A DNA stretch of 64,000 nt from Pannonibacter tanglangensis (GTDB taxonomy: Bacteria; Pseudomonadota; Alphaproteobacteria; Rhizobiales; Stappiaceae): assembly GCF_009915685.1 (NCBI RefSeq), contig NZ_JAABLP010000006.1. One strand, 5' to 3'. Each line of letters opens with the position of its first letter. Position 1 is the first letter of the stretch. Below the pieces are notes generated by a model. That model was not told where the DNA came from and ran no database searches. It saw only the letters and a list, made by a program, of their open reading frames with translations. This document shows, piece after piece, positions 1 through 8,349 of this stretch. A program made the position numbers and the translations under genes.

Positions 1-201
1 AAAAAACAAACACACAAAACTCACTCGCAAAAACGCGCGAGATCGATAATGTGTGAAATAGAACAAAAAGGGAACATGAGGGGCGAAGGCAGGCGGGGGC
101 AAAGGGCAAGCGCGGAAACAAAGATCACCAAACAGGCAGCTCGCAGGAAATTTGTGCAGGCAACGTCGTTGCGCAGACCTCAATGCGACGCATAATGGGA
201 C
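1..201. other. Upstream region of nasT, no gene seen
   Basis: The first 60 bases are A-rich and the rest is unremarkable. I see no open frame with a credible start before nasT. The promoter of nasT-nasS should lie here, but no convincing -35/-10 pair or sigma-54 site stands out. Confidence 0.5.
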
Positions 202-783
202 ATGGCGTCCTTGACCGTACTCGTGATCGACGAAAACAAAATCAGAGCCGAAATCATCCAGCGCGGCCTCGAGGAGGCCGGGCATCAGCGTGTCATCCTC
301 ATGTCCACCATGGATGGACTGCTGCGCCGCATTCTCGACATCGATCCGGACGTCATCGTCATCGACATTGAAAATCCGAACCGAGACCAGCTCGAAAACC
401 TCTTCCACGTCTCCAGAGCCGCCAGGCGGCCGATTGCCATGTTCGTCGATCGCTCCGACAGCGGCATGCTGGAGGCCGCCGTTGATGCCGGGGTCTCGGC
501 CTATGTGGTGGACGGGCTCAGGCAAGAGCGGGTGAAGCCGATCCTCGACATGGCGATTGCCCGGTTCAACGCCTTTTCCCGCCTGCAGCGCGAGCTGGCG
601 GAGGCGCGCAATGCCCTCGAAGAGCGCAAGATCATCGAGCGGGCCAAGGGCATCCTGATGTCCTCGCGCGGGCTGTCGGAGGCCGACGCCTTCGCTCTCC
701 TGCGCCAGACCGCGATGAACGAAAAGAAAAAGATGGCGGACATTGCCCAGAGCGTCGTCACGGCGGCGAACTTGCTGCTGTGA
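202..783 (+). CDS. nasT: NasT, ANTAR-domain nitrate/nitrite response regulator and antiterminator
   Basis: 193 residues. Residues 1-120 form a receiver-like domain (VLVIDENK at the start, then VIVID around residue 54 at the acceptor position). Residues about 135-193 are an ANTAR RNA-binding domain with the typical coiled lead-in ALEERKIIERAKGILM. Proteins of this family bind paired RNA hairpins and prevent transcription termination in nitrate assimilation leaders. NasS normally holds NasT inactive until nitrate or nitrite is bound. nasS follows after 27 bp, so the two are probably co-transcribed. A matching target, two hairpins followed by a terminator, lies before nrtA at 2249-2377. The start at 202 is chosen because the protein begins exactly at the receiver fold. 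Confidence 0.93.
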   Translation: MASLTVLVIDENKIRAEIIQRGLEEAGHQRVILMSTMDGLLRRILDIDPDVIVIDIENPNRDQLENLFHVSRAARRPIAMFVDRSDSGMLEAAVDAGVSAYVVDGLRQERVKPILDMAIARFNAFSRLQRELAEARNALEERKIIERAKGILMSSRGLSEADAFALLRQTAMNEKKKMADIAQSVVTAANLLL

Positions 784-810
784 GCTGCTGGCGACAGGGA
801 GCCCAAGGAC

Positions 811-2073
811 ATGAACAGGAGCATTCGAGCAGTTTCCGGCGATCCGTCCGCTCCCGCTCCCGGCCGGCGCGAATCGCGTCTGCTGCGCGTCGGGTTCATC
901 CCCCTTGTCGATGCCTCGATCCTGATTGCCGCGTCCGAACTGGGACATGCTGCGCGCGAAGGCCTGCAGCTAGACCTGGTGCGCGACGTGTCCTGGGCCA
1001 ATGTCCGCGACCGGCTGGCCTTCCGCCAGTTTGACGCCGCCCACATGCTGGCGCCGATGCCGGTTGCTGCCCAGCTGGGTCTCGGCTCGAACCCCGCGCC
1101 CGTGGTCACGCCATTCACGCTCGGGCGGGGCGGCAACGCGATCACCCTGTCTGTCCGCATTTTCGAGCGGATGCGTCAGGAGGCGGACCTTGCGGACACG
1201 GCCGATGCCCTGTCCTGCGCCAAGGCCTTTGCACGGGTTGTGGCCCGCCGGCAGGCCGCCGGGGCGCCGCCGTTGACCCTTGGGGTCACCTATCCCTTTT
1301 CCTCGCATAACTACGAGTTCCGCTACTGGCTTGCGGCCGGGGGCGTTGATCCGGACAACGATGTCCGGCTGATCGTCGTTCCCCCGCCGATGACCACGGA
1401 TGCCCTCGCGGCCGGCGCGATCGACGGCTTCTGTGTCGGCGCGCCCTGGAACATGATTGCCTGCGAACGAGGCGTCGGTCGCATCGTTGCAGCCAAGCAG
1501 GACATCTGGCCGTTCGCGCCGGAAAAGGTCATCGGTCTGCGCCCGGACTACATCAAGGCCAACGAGGACACGGTGCTCAGGCTGGTCCAGGCCCTCGACC
1601 GCGCGGCCCGCTGGTGCGCAGACCCCGCGCACCACGACGATCTCGCCCGGATCCTCGCCCTGCCGCAGCATCTGGCAGCGCCGGTCGACATCCTCCGGCG
1701 GGTGCTGGCGGGGGAATTCTGCCTCGATGCCAAGGGCACGTTGCGCCGGATCGAAGGCTACTTCCGGTTCCATGGCGAGGGGGCAAACCGTCCGGGCGCA
1801 CCTCAGGTGCTGTGGATCTACAGCCAGATGATCCGGTGGGGCCAGGTGACCCACTCCGCCGCCGGCGAGGCGCTGGCTGTCTCCGCCTGTCGCAGTGATC
1901 TCTATGATGCGGCCTTGGGGCAGCACGCCGAACGGGAGCTGGATCCCGCCCTCATTGCCTCGACACGCTTCATGGACGGGCTGGTGTTCGATCCGTCGGA
2001 CGTCATGGCGCATGTCGCGGCCGCCGGCATCCCCCGGCAGGTGCGGACGGTGACCGCCCTGCCGAGCGAGTAG
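811..2073 (+). CDS. nasS: NasS, cytoplasmic nitrate/nitrite sensor of the NrtA/CmpA family
   Basis: 420 residues, homologous over its length to the nitrate-binding protein encoded just downstream (shared stretches such as FRYWLAAGGVDPDNDV and DGFCVGAPWN). Unlike that protein it has no signal peptide: the N-terminus is polar and Pro/Arg-rich and leads directly into LLRVGFIPLVDASILIAA. It should therefore stay in the cytoplasm. This is the hallmark of NasS, which binds NasT and releases it when nitrate or nitrite occupies the solute pocket. Placement directly after nasT supports the call over a transport role. Confidence 0.9.
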   Translation: MNRSIRAVSGDPSAPAPGRRESRLLRVGFIPLVDASILIAASELGHAAREGLQLDLVRDVSWANVRDRLAFRQFDAAHMLAPMPVAAQLGLGSNPAPVVTPFTLGRGGNAITLSVRIFERMRQEADLADTADALSCAKAFARVVARRQAAGAPPLTLGVTYPFSSHNYEFRYWLAAGGVDPDNDVRLIVVPPPMTTDALAAGAIDGFCVGAPWNMIACERGVGRIVAAKQDIWPFAPEKVIGLRPDYIKANEDTVLRLVQALDRAARWCADPAHHDDLARILALPQHLAAPVDILRRVLAGEFCLDAKGTLRRIEGYFRFHGEGANRPGAPQVLWIYSQMIRWGQVTHSAAGEALAVSACRSDLYDAALGQHAERELDPALIASTRFMDGLVFDPSDVMAHVAAAGIPRQVRTVTALPSE

Positions 2074-2219
2074 GCAGCCTCGTTCTTGCGCACTTGAATT
2101 GTTGCGAAGCAGCATCTGCACAGATTTCAGTCTCCGGCGCACGTCGCATCCGGCCGCACGTTTCACCTCAAATGCCAAAACTTGTTTGAATTCAGACTTT
2201 TGCTGCGGTGCGCCCAAAC

Positions 2220-2234
2220 TGGCACGGCGGTTGC
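2220..2234 (+). promoter_or_regulatory. Sigma-54 (RpoN) promoter of the nrtA operon
   Basis: TGGCAC at 2220-2225, a 5-base spacer, and TTGC at 2231-2234 match the -24/-12 consensus exactly. Transcription would begin near 2245, a few bases before the first leader hairpin. NtrC-type activation is expected from family knowledge; several GCAC half-sites lie upstream (2090-2160) but I cannot define a clean NtrC dyad. Confidence 0.85.
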
Positions 2235-2248
2235 TTTACTTTAAGGAA

Positions 2249-2294
2249 CTCCGGTCAACGAGGACCGGGGAAAACGGGCGCAGAGCATGCGCCC
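2249..2294 (+). promoter_or_regulatory. ANTAR-target double hairpin in the nrtA leader RNA
   Basis: Hairpin 1 has a perfect stem CCGGTC (2251-2256) / GACCGG (2263-2268), extendable outward to 2249-2270 with one G-U pair, and a six-base loop AACGAG with A at position 1 and G at position 4. Hairpin 2 has the stem GGGCGC (2276-2281) / GCGCCC (2289-2294) and loop AGAGCAT, again A1 and G4 but seven bases long unless its ends pair. Tandem hairpins with A1/G4 loops are the known RNA target of ANTAR antiterminators. The position between the sigma-54 promoter and a terminator makes NasT the obvious ligand. Confidence 0.8.
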
Positions 2295-2342
2295 ACCAAT
2301 GACACCGACGTCGCTTGGTTTGCAGCCGGATTCCGCAAGGAG

Positions 2343-2377
2343 GCCCGGCGCAGTCACCGGGCGGCGTTTTTTGTTTT
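2343..2377 (+). terminator. Leader terminator (attenuator) before nrtA
   Basis: Stem GCCCGG (2343-2348) / CCGGGC (2357-2362) with an 8-base loop, then a T-rich tract (TTTTTT at 2367-2372 and TTTT at 2374-2377). It ends 33 bases before the nrtA start and inside the leader, so it must be read through to express the operon. A 4-base gap between stem and T-tract is slightly non-canonical. Confidence 0.75.
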
Positions 2378-2410
2378 CCAGACACGAGTTGCATCCAGAG
2401 GGACCAGATC

Positions 2411-3703
2411 ATGACGACAGGCGCAGGAACCGGGTTCACCCGCCGTGGACTGCTCAAGACATCCGCCGCCGCTGGCCTGATCGCCGCCGTGCGTGCGAGC
2501 TTTCCGTCCGGCGCCTTCGCCGCCGGCGCCGGACCCGAAGTGACCGGACTGAAGCTGGGCTTCATTGCGCTGACCGACGCTGCCCCGCTCATCATCGCCC
2601 AGGAAAAAGGCATCTTCGCCAAGCACGGACTGCCGAATGTCGAAGTGCTGAAGCAGGCGTCCTGGGGCGCGACGCGGGACAACCTTGTGCTCGGCGGCGC
2701 CGGCAATGGCATTGACGGGGCGCATATCCTGACGCCGATGCCCTATCTCATGCACACCGGGAAGGTGACGCAGAACAACGTGCCGGTCCCGATGGCGATC
2801 CTCGCGCGGCTCAACCTCGACAGCCAGGGCATCTCGGTTGCCAAGGAGTATGCCGGTACCGGCGTGGGTCTGAACTCAAGCCTGCTGAAGGACGCCTTCG
2901 CCGCCAAGAAGGCTGCTGGCGGCGAGGTCAAGATCGCCATGACCTTCCCGGGCGGGACCCATGACCTCTGGGTCCGCTACTGGCTCGCGGCCGGCGGCAT
3001 CGATCCGGACAAGGACGTCTCGACCATCGTCGTGCCGCCGCCGCAGATGGTGGCCAACATGAAGGTCGGCACGATGGATGCCTTCTGTGTCGGCGAACCC
3101 TGGAACGAGCAGCTCGTCAACCAGGGCATCGGCTTCACGGCCTGCACCACGGGTGAACTGTGGAAGGGGCACCCGGAAAAGGCTCTTGGCGTGCGGGCCG
3201 AGTGGGTCGAGGCCAACCCGAATGCCGCGAGGGCGCTGCTGATGGCTGTCATGGAGGCCCAGATCTGGGCCGACGCCATGGAAAACAAGGAAGAGATGGC
3301 CGAGATCCTGGGCAAACGGCAGTGGTTCAACGTGCCGGCCCGGGATGTGCTGGGCCGTCTCAAGGGGACGATCAACTACGGCAATGGCAGGGTCGTCGAG
3401 AACTCCGGCCTTGAGATGAAGTTCTGGCAGGGAGCGGCGTCCTATCCCTTCAAGAGCCACGACACCTGGTTCCTGACCGAGAACATCCGCTGGGGCAAGT
3501 TTGCTCCGGACACGGACCTGAAGGCGCTCGTCAATGCGGTCAACCGGGAGGACATCTGGCGCGCGGCAGCCGCCGAGCTGGGCATTGCCGACATTCCGGC
3601 CGGCGTCTCGCGCGGCAAGGAGGTCTTCTTCGACGGCAAGGTCTTCGATCCGGAGGATCCGGCAGCCTATCTCGCCAGCCTCGCGATCAGCCGTCTGGCC
3701 TGA
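2411..3703 (+). CDS. nrtA: NrtA, Tat-exported nitrate-binding protein of ABC transporter
   Basis: 430 residues from the ATG at 2411. The N-terminus has a twin-arginine motif (FTRRGLLK, residues 9-16) followed by a hydrophobic Ala-rich segment and a likely cleavage after SGAFA, so the protein is exported folded to the periplasm. The rest is a CmpA/NrtA-type nitrate-binding domain (LGFIALTDAAPLIIAQEKG; GVRAEWVEANP; the DAFCVGEPWN substrate-pocket stretch). The frame is open further upstream, but those codons lie across the leader terminator, so 2411 is preferred. It supplies nitrate to NrtB/NrtD encoded next. Confidence 0.92.
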   Translation: MTTGAGTGFTRRGLLKTSAAAGLIAAVRASFPSGAFAAGAGPEVTGLKLGFIALTDAAPLIIAQEKGIFAKHGLPNVEVLKQASWGATRDNLVLGGAGNGIDGAHILTPMPYLMHTGKVTQNNVPVPMAILARLNLDSQGISVAKEYAGTGVGLNSSLLKDAFAAKKAAGGEVKIAMTFPGGTHDLWVRYWLAAGGIDPDKDVSTIVVPPPQMVANMKVGTMDAFCVGEPWNEQLVNQGIGFTACTTGELWKGHPEKALGVRAEWVEANPNAARALLMAVMEAQIWADAMENKEEMAEILGKRQWFNVPARDVLGRLKGTINYGNGRVVENSGLEMKFWQGAASYPFKSHDTWFLTENIRWGKFAPDTDLKALVNAVNREDIWRAAAAELGIADIPAGVSRGKEVFFDGKVFDPEDPAAYLASLAISRLA

Positions 3704-3709
3704 TGCCTT

Positions 3710-3733
3710 GCCTGACGTCTGGCCTGACGTCTG
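3710..3733. repeat. Two exact 12-bp tandem units after nrtA
   Basis: GCCTGACGTCTG occurs at 3710-3721 and again at 3722-3733, preceded by a degenerate copy overlapping the nrtA 3' end. It resembles other short arrays that follow stop codons in this window. Confidence 0.7.
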
Positions 3734-3750
3734 GCCCGGGCCGATCCCAC

Positions 3751-3773
3751 GCCGGGCGGCACTGCCGCCCGGC
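3751..3773 (+). promoter_or_regulatory. Stem-loop between nrtA and nrtB, no T-tract
   Basis: Perfect 11-bp inverted repeat: GCCGGGCGGCA (3751-3761) and TGCCGCCCGGC (3763-3773). No T-run follows, so it is unlikely to be an efficient terminator. Such intercistronic hairpins commonly stabilise the upstream binding-protein message, giving more NrtA than NrtB/NrtD. Confidence 0.6.
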
Positions 3774-3798
3774 CTCACGACCCCTGAAGGAGAGCGGC

Positions 3799-4716
3799 AT
3801 GTCCGTCGCACAAGCCAACCCTGCACAGCCTGATCCGGCCAGCCTTGCCGCCGGGCCGATGACACCCCAGGCCCGCATCCTGTCGTTCATGCCGCGCAAG
3901 CCCGCTGCGGGCAGCCTTGCCCGCATGCCGCAGCTGCTGCGCCAGCTTGGCGAGCGCGTGCTGCCGCCGCTGATCACGCTGGCGATCCTGCTGACCGTCT
4001 GGGAGGTGCTGTGCTCCGGCCCGACCGCCCCGCTGCCACCCCCGTCCCGTGTTCTCACAGACAGCTGGCAGATCATCGCCGATCCGTTCTACCGCGGGCA
4101 GGGCACCGATCAGGGCATGTTCTGGCAGATCCTGGCCTCGCTGCAGCGCGTGGCCATCGGCTACTCCCTTGCAGCCGTCGCCGGCATCGCTCTTGGTGTG
4201 CTGCTTGGTCAAAGCCAGTGGGCGATGCGCGGGCTCGACCCGATCTTTCAGGTCCTGCGCACCGTGCCGCCGCTGGCCTGGCTGCCCCTGTCGCTGGCTG
4301 CCTTCCAGGACGGCGCGCCTTCGGCGATCTTCGTCATCTTCATCACCGCGATCTGGCCGGTGATCATCAACACCGCTGCGGGGGTGCGCAACATTCCGCA
4401 GGACTACCAGAACGTCGCCCGGGTGCTGCGCCTCAATGGCTTCGAGTACTTCGGCCGGATCATGCTGCCGGCGGCGGCGCCCTACATCTTCACCGGCCTC
4501 AGGATCGGGGTCGGGCTGTCGTGGCTGGCCATCGTCGCGGCCGAAATGCTGATCGGCGGCGTCGGCATCGGCTTCTTCATCTGGGATGCGTGGAACTCGT
4601 CGCTGATCAGCGACATCATCGTGGCGCTGATCTACGTCGGCGTTGTCGGCTTCTTCCTCGACCGTCTCATTGCCCTTGCCGGGCGGCTCATCACCCGCGG
4701 CACCGCAACGGCCTGA
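3799..4716 (+). CDS. nrtB: NrtB, nitrate ABC transporter permease
   Basis: 305 residues from the ATG at 3799, which follows a GAAGGAGAG ribosome-binding site. Several hydrophobic segments are visible (VLPPLITLAILLTVWEVL near residues 55-70; AIGYSLAAVAGIALGVLLG; the C-terminal LIYVGVVGFFLDRLIALAG). The cytoplasmic EAA loop of BPD-type permeases is present around GVRNIPQDYQNVARVLRLNG. It is the membrane channel for nitrate delivered by NrtA and driven by NrtD. The longer in-frame extension upstream runs through the stem-loop and repeat and is rejected as the start. Confidence 0.92.
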   Translation: MSVAQANPAQPDPASLAAGPMTPQARILSFMPRKPAAGSLARMPQLLRQLGERVLPPLITLAILLTVWEVLCSGPTAPLPPPSRVLTDSWQIIADPFYRGQGTDQGMFWQILASLQRVAIGYSLAAVAGIALGVLLGQSQWAMRGLDPIFQVLRTVPPLAWLPLSLAAFQDGAPSAIFVIFITAIWPVIINTAAGVRNIPQDYQNVARVLRLNGFEYFGRIMLPAAAPYIFTGLRIGVGLSWLAIVAAEMLIGGVGIGFFIWDAWNSSLISDIIVALIYVGVVGFFLDRLIALAGRLITRGTATA

Positions 4717-4730
4717 CCGGAGGACTGGAC

Positions 4731-5531
4731 ATGGCTCAGCACTATCTCACCCTCGAACTGGTCGACAAGTCGTTCCAGCGCGGCGGCACCAGGACCGAGG
4801 TGCTCACGCAAGTCTCTCTCGGGGTCGCAAAGGGAGAGTTCATCTCCATCATCGGCCATTCGGGCTGCGGCAAGTCGACCTTGCTGAACATCATTGCCGG
4901 ACTGACGCCGGCCACCTCCGGGGTCGTCTTTCTGGAGGGCAAGACCGTCGATGCGCCGGGGCCTGACCGGGCGGTGGTGTTCCAGAACCACAGCCTGCTG
5001 CCCTGGCTCACCGTCTACGAAAACGTGGCGCTGGCTGTCGGCAAGGTGTTCCGGCGGACCAAGTCCCGCGCCGAGCAGCACGACTGGATCCTGCACAATC
5101 TCGATCTCGTGCAGATGGGCCATGCCCGTGACAAGCGGCCGGGCGAGATTTCGGGCGGCATGAAGCAGCGTGTCGGGATTGCGCGGGCGCTGTCGATGGA
5201 ACCGAAGGTGCTGCTGCTGGACGAGCCCTTCGGCGCGCTGGATGCACTGACCCGGGCGCATCTGCAGGATGCAGTGATGGAGATCCATGCCCGGCTCGGC
5301 AACACGATGATCATGATCACCCATGATGTCGACGAGGCGGTGCTCCTGTCCGACCGCATCGTGATGATGACCAATGGCCCCGCCGCCCGCATCGGCGACG
5401 TGCTGGACGTGCCGATTGCCCGTCCGCGCAACCGCCTCGAGCTGGCCGGTGACCGCACCTATCTCAAGTGCCGCGAGGCTGTCCTGAAATTCCTCTACGA
5501 GCGGCATCGCTTCGTGGAAGCGGCGGAGTAA
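4731..5531 (+). CDS. nrtD: NrtD, nitrate ABC transporter ATP-binding protein
   Basis: 266 residues. Walker A GHSGCGKST (near residue 44), the Q-loop region VVFQNHSLLPWLTVYENVAL, signature ISGGMKQRV, Walker B VLLLDEPFGALD and the H-loop MITHDVDEAVLLSDRI are all intact. The start at 4731 has a GGAGG-like site seven bases before it, 14 bp after nrtB. There is no second ATPase (NrtC type with a fused binding domain), so this subunit probably works as a homodimer. Confidence 0.93.
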   Translation: MAQHYLTLELVDKSFQRGGTRTEVLTQVSLGVAKGEFISIIGHSGCGKSTLLNIIAGLTPATSGVVFLEGKTVDAPGPDRAVVFQNHSLLPWLTVYENVALAVGKVFRRTKSRAEQHDWILHNLDLVQMGHARDKRPGEISGGMKQRVGIARALSMEPKVLLLDEPFGALDALTRAHLQDAVMEIHARLGNTMIMITHDVDEAVLLSDRIVMMTNGPAARIGDVLDVPIARPRNRLELAGDRTYLKCREAVLKFLYERHRFVEAAE

Positions 5532-5536
5532 TCCCC

Positions 5537-8002
5537 ATGCGCCAGAAACTCGTCATCATCGGCAATGGCATGGCCCCCGGGCGGATGCTGGAGCATCTCC
5601 TCGAGCTTGCGCCGGATCTCTACGAGATCACCATTTTCAATGCGGAACCGCGCGTCAACTACGACCGGATCATGCTGTCGCCGGTCCTCTCGGGCGAAAA
5701 GACCTTCGAGGACATCGTGATCCACGGGGATGGCTGGTACATCCGCAACGGCATTACCCTCTTCAAGGGGCACCGGATCACCGCCATCGACCGTGCGGCC
5801 CGCACCGTGACCTCCGACCAGGGAGCGACGGCCGCCTATGACCGGCTGATCATCGCCACAGGGTCTGTACCGTTCATCCTGCCCGTGCCGGGCGCGGACC
5901 TGACAGGGGTCATCACCTACCGCGATCTCGATGACGTCGATGCCATGCTTCTGGCGGCGCAGTCGCGCGAGACCGCTGTCGTGATCGGCGGCGGATTGCT
6001 GGGGCTGGAGGCTGCCGCCGGGCTGAAGGCGCGCGGCATGGACGTGACTGTCCTGCATGTCATGCCGAACCTGATGGAGCGCCAGCTGGATCCGGCCGCC
6101 GGATATCTCCTGCAGCGCTCGCTCGAGGCCAGAGGCATCAAGGTCATGACCCGGGCCAACACGCAGGCACTGCTGCCGGATGAACAGGGCAAGGTCCGGG
6201 CCGTGGCCCTTCAGGATGGCACGGAAGTGCCGGCAACGCTGGTCGTCATGGCCGCCGGCATCCGTCCCAATGCGGCCCTCGGCCGTCTGGCCGGACTGGA
6301 GGTCAATCGCGGCATTGTCGTTGATGACCGCATGCGCAGCAGCGATCCGTCGATCTATTCGCTGGGCGAATGCGCGGAGGTCGGCGGGCAGGTCTATGGT
6401 CTGGTCGCCCCGCTGTACGAGATGGCGCGGGTTCTGGCGGCGGAACTCGCCCGCGAGGTGACCGGCGCGGAGCCGGCGCCCTTCGTGCACCAGGACACGC
6501 CGACGAAGCTGAAGGTCACCGGGATTGATCTCTTCTCGGTCGGTGACTTTGCCGATGGGGATGACCGGGAGGAAATCGTGCTGCGCGATGCCAGCGCCGG
6601 CATCTACAAGCGCCTGATCCTGAAGGACAACCGGATCATCGGCTCGGTCCTGTTCGGCGACACCGGCGATGCGGCCTGGTTCACGGACCTGAAGAAGAAG
6701 GCGACGGATGTTGCGGACCTGCGCGACACCCTGATCTTCGGCCAGGCCTATCAGGGAGGGGCCGCGCTGGACCCTACGGCGGCCGTTGCAGCGTTGGCGG
6801 ATGATGCGGAAATCTGCGGCTGCAACGGCGTGTGCAAGGGAACCATCGTCTCGACCATCACCGCCAGGGGGCTGACCACGCTGGAGGACGTCAGGGCGCA
6901 TACCAAGGCCTCGGCCTCCTGCGGCAGCTGCACGGGCCTTGTCGAGAAGGTGATGCAGCTGACCCTTGGTGACCGGTTCCAGGCGCAGGCGGTAAAGCCG
7001 ATGTGCGGCTGCACCACCCACAGTCATGATGACGTGCGGCGGCTGATCAAGGCCAGGCAGCTGAAATCGATCCCCGCCGTCATGCAGGAGCTTGGCTGGT
7101 CCTCCGCCGGCGGCTGCGCCAAGTGCCGGCCGGCGCTGAACTACTATCTCGTGGCCGACTGGCCGGGCGAGTACGAGGACGACTATCAGTCGCGCTTCAT
7201 CAATGAGCGCGTCCACGCCAACATCCAGAAGGATGGCACCTATTCCGTCGTTCCGCGCATGTGGGGCGGCATGACCTCGGCGGCCGAACTGCGCGCCATT
7301 GCGGATGTGGTCGACAAGTTCGCGATCCCGGCGGTCAAGGTCACGGGCGGCCAGCGCATCGACATGCTGGGCGTGAAAAAGGAAGACCTGCCCGCCGTCT
7401 GGGAGGATCTGGGCAAGGCCGGGTTCGTCTCGGGCCACGCCTATGCCAAGGGCCTGCGCACGGTGAAGACCTGTGTCGGATCCGACTGGTGCCGGTTCGG
7501 CACGCAAGATTCCACCGGGCTCGGCATCCGGCTGGAAAAGTTCCTCTGGGGTTCGTGGACCCCGGCCAAGGTGAAGCTCGCCGTGTCCGGGTGTCCGCGC
7601 AATTGCGCCGAGGCCACCTGCAAGGACGTCGGCGTCATCTGCGTCGACAGCGGGTTCGAGATCCACTTCGCCGGTGCGGCCGGGCTGGACATCAAGGGCA
7701 CCGATGTTCTGGGCCTTGTCCCGAGCGAGGATGAGGCGGTGGAGACCATCACGGCGCTGATCCAGATGTACCGCGAGCAGGGCCACTATCTGGAGCGCAT
7801 CTACAAGTGGGCCAAACGTATCGGCCATGACGAGGTGCGCCGCCAGATCATGGACGATCGCGACCGCCGCCGCGCCTATTTCGAGCGCTTCGTCCAGTCG
7901 CAGGCCTTCGCACAGACCGACCCCTGGTCCGAGCGTGTCTCGGGCAAGGACAAGCATGAATTCCGGCCGATGGCCGTGCTGGGACTGGAGGCGGCCGAAT
8001 GA
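5537..8002 (+). CDS. nirB: NirB, NADH-dependent assimilatory nitrite reductase large subunit
   Basis: 821 residues, the usual NirB length. Order: FAD-binding start (VIIGNGMAPG), NADH-binding GGGLLGLEAAAG near residue 150, two BFD-like [2Fe-2S] segments (CGCNGVC and CGSC near 427-461; MCGC and CAKC near 488-526), then the nitrite/sulfite reductase part with the siroheme-4Fe4S cysteines TCVGSDWC (about 644) and SGCPRNCAEATC (about 684). It reduces nitrite to ammonium in the cytoplasm using NADH and siroheme. The ATG at 5537 lies six bases after the nrtD stop; nirD overlaps the 3' end by four bases. Confidence 0.95.
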   Translation: MRQKLVIIGNGMAPGRMLEHLLELAPDLYEITIFNAEPRVNYDRIMLSPVLSGEKTFEDIVIHGDGWYIRNGITLFKGHRITAIDRAARTVTSDQGATAAYDRLIIATGSVPFILPVPGADLTGVITYRDLDDVDAMLLAAQSRETAVVIGGGLLGLEAAAGLKARGMDVTVLHVMPNLMERQLDPAAGYLLQRSLEARGIKVMTRANTQALLPDEQGKVRAVALQDGTEVPATLVVMAAGIRPNAALGRLAGLEVNRGIVVDDRMRSSDPSIYSLGECAEVGGQVYGLVAPLYEMARVLAAELAREVTGAEPAPFVHQDTPTKLKVTGIDLFSVGDFADGDDREEIVLRDASAGIYKRLILKDNRIIGSVLFGDTGDAAWFTDLKKKATDVADLRDTLIFGQAYQGGAALDPTAAVAALADDAEICGCNGVCKGTIVSTITARGLTTLEDVRAHTKASASCGSCTGLVEKVMQLTLGDRFQAQAVKPMCGCTTHSHDDVRRLIKARQLKSIPAVMQELGWSSAGGCAKCRPALNYYLVADWPGEYEDDYQSRFINERVHANIQKDGTYSVVPRMWGGMTSAAELRAIADVVDKFAIPAVKVTGGQRIDMLGVKKEDLPAVWEDLGKAGFVSGHAYAKGLRTVKTCVGSDWCRFGTQDSTGLGIRLEKFLWGSWTPAKVKLAVSGCPRNCAEATCKDVGVICVDSGFEIHFAGAAGLDIKGTDVLGLVPSEDEAVETITALIQMYREQGHYLERIYKWAKRIGHDEVRRQIMDDRDRRRAYFERFVQSQAFAQTDPWSERVSGKDKHEFRPMAVLGLEAAE

Positions 8003-8349
8003 ACGCGATGACCAGGGACTGGATCGAGATCGGCCTTCTCACCGACATCCCGAAGGAGGGCGCCCGCGTCGTGAAGACGCCGGCGGGATGCGTCGCCCTG
8101 TTCCGCACCGGCGAGGACGAGGTCTTCGCGCTCGACGACCGGTGCCCGCACAAGGGCGGGCCGCTCAGCCAGGGCATCGTCCACGGCCGCTTCGTCACCT
8201 GTCCGCTGCACAACTGGGTGTTCGACCTTGCGACAGGTCTTGCCCAGGGCGCCGACGAGGGGGCCGTGGCCACCGCGCCGGCGCGGGTCGAGGGGGGGCG
8301 CGTCTACCTTGCCCGGTCGGTGCTGGCCCGGAGAGCGGCGGATGACTGA
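7999..8349 (+). CDS. nirD: NirD, Rieske-type small subunit of nitrite reductase
   Basis: 116 residues with Rieske ligand motifs CPHKGGPLSQG and CPLHNW (two Cys, two His). The start overlaps the nirB stop (ATGA), indicating translational coupling. NirD supports NirB; in some alphaproteobacteria the equivalent protein (NasG of Paracoccus) also carries electrons to the nitrate reductase. That role is plausible here because no separate nitrate reductase electron-transfer subunit is encoded. Confidence 0.93.
   Translation: MNAMTRDWIEIGLLTDIPKEGARVVKTPAGCVALFRTGEDEVFALDDRCPHKGGPLSQGIVHGRFVTCPLHNWVFDLATGLAQGADEGAVATAPARVEGGRVYLARSVLARRAADD

Noticed and set aside
2315..2410. Upstream in-frame extension of nrtA
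   Set aside because: It crosses the leader terminator and precedes the twin-arginine signal peptide.
5495..7957. Minus-strand frame of 820 codons opposite nirB
   Set aside because: Antisense shadow of nirB with His/Gly/Arg-rich low-complexity sequence.
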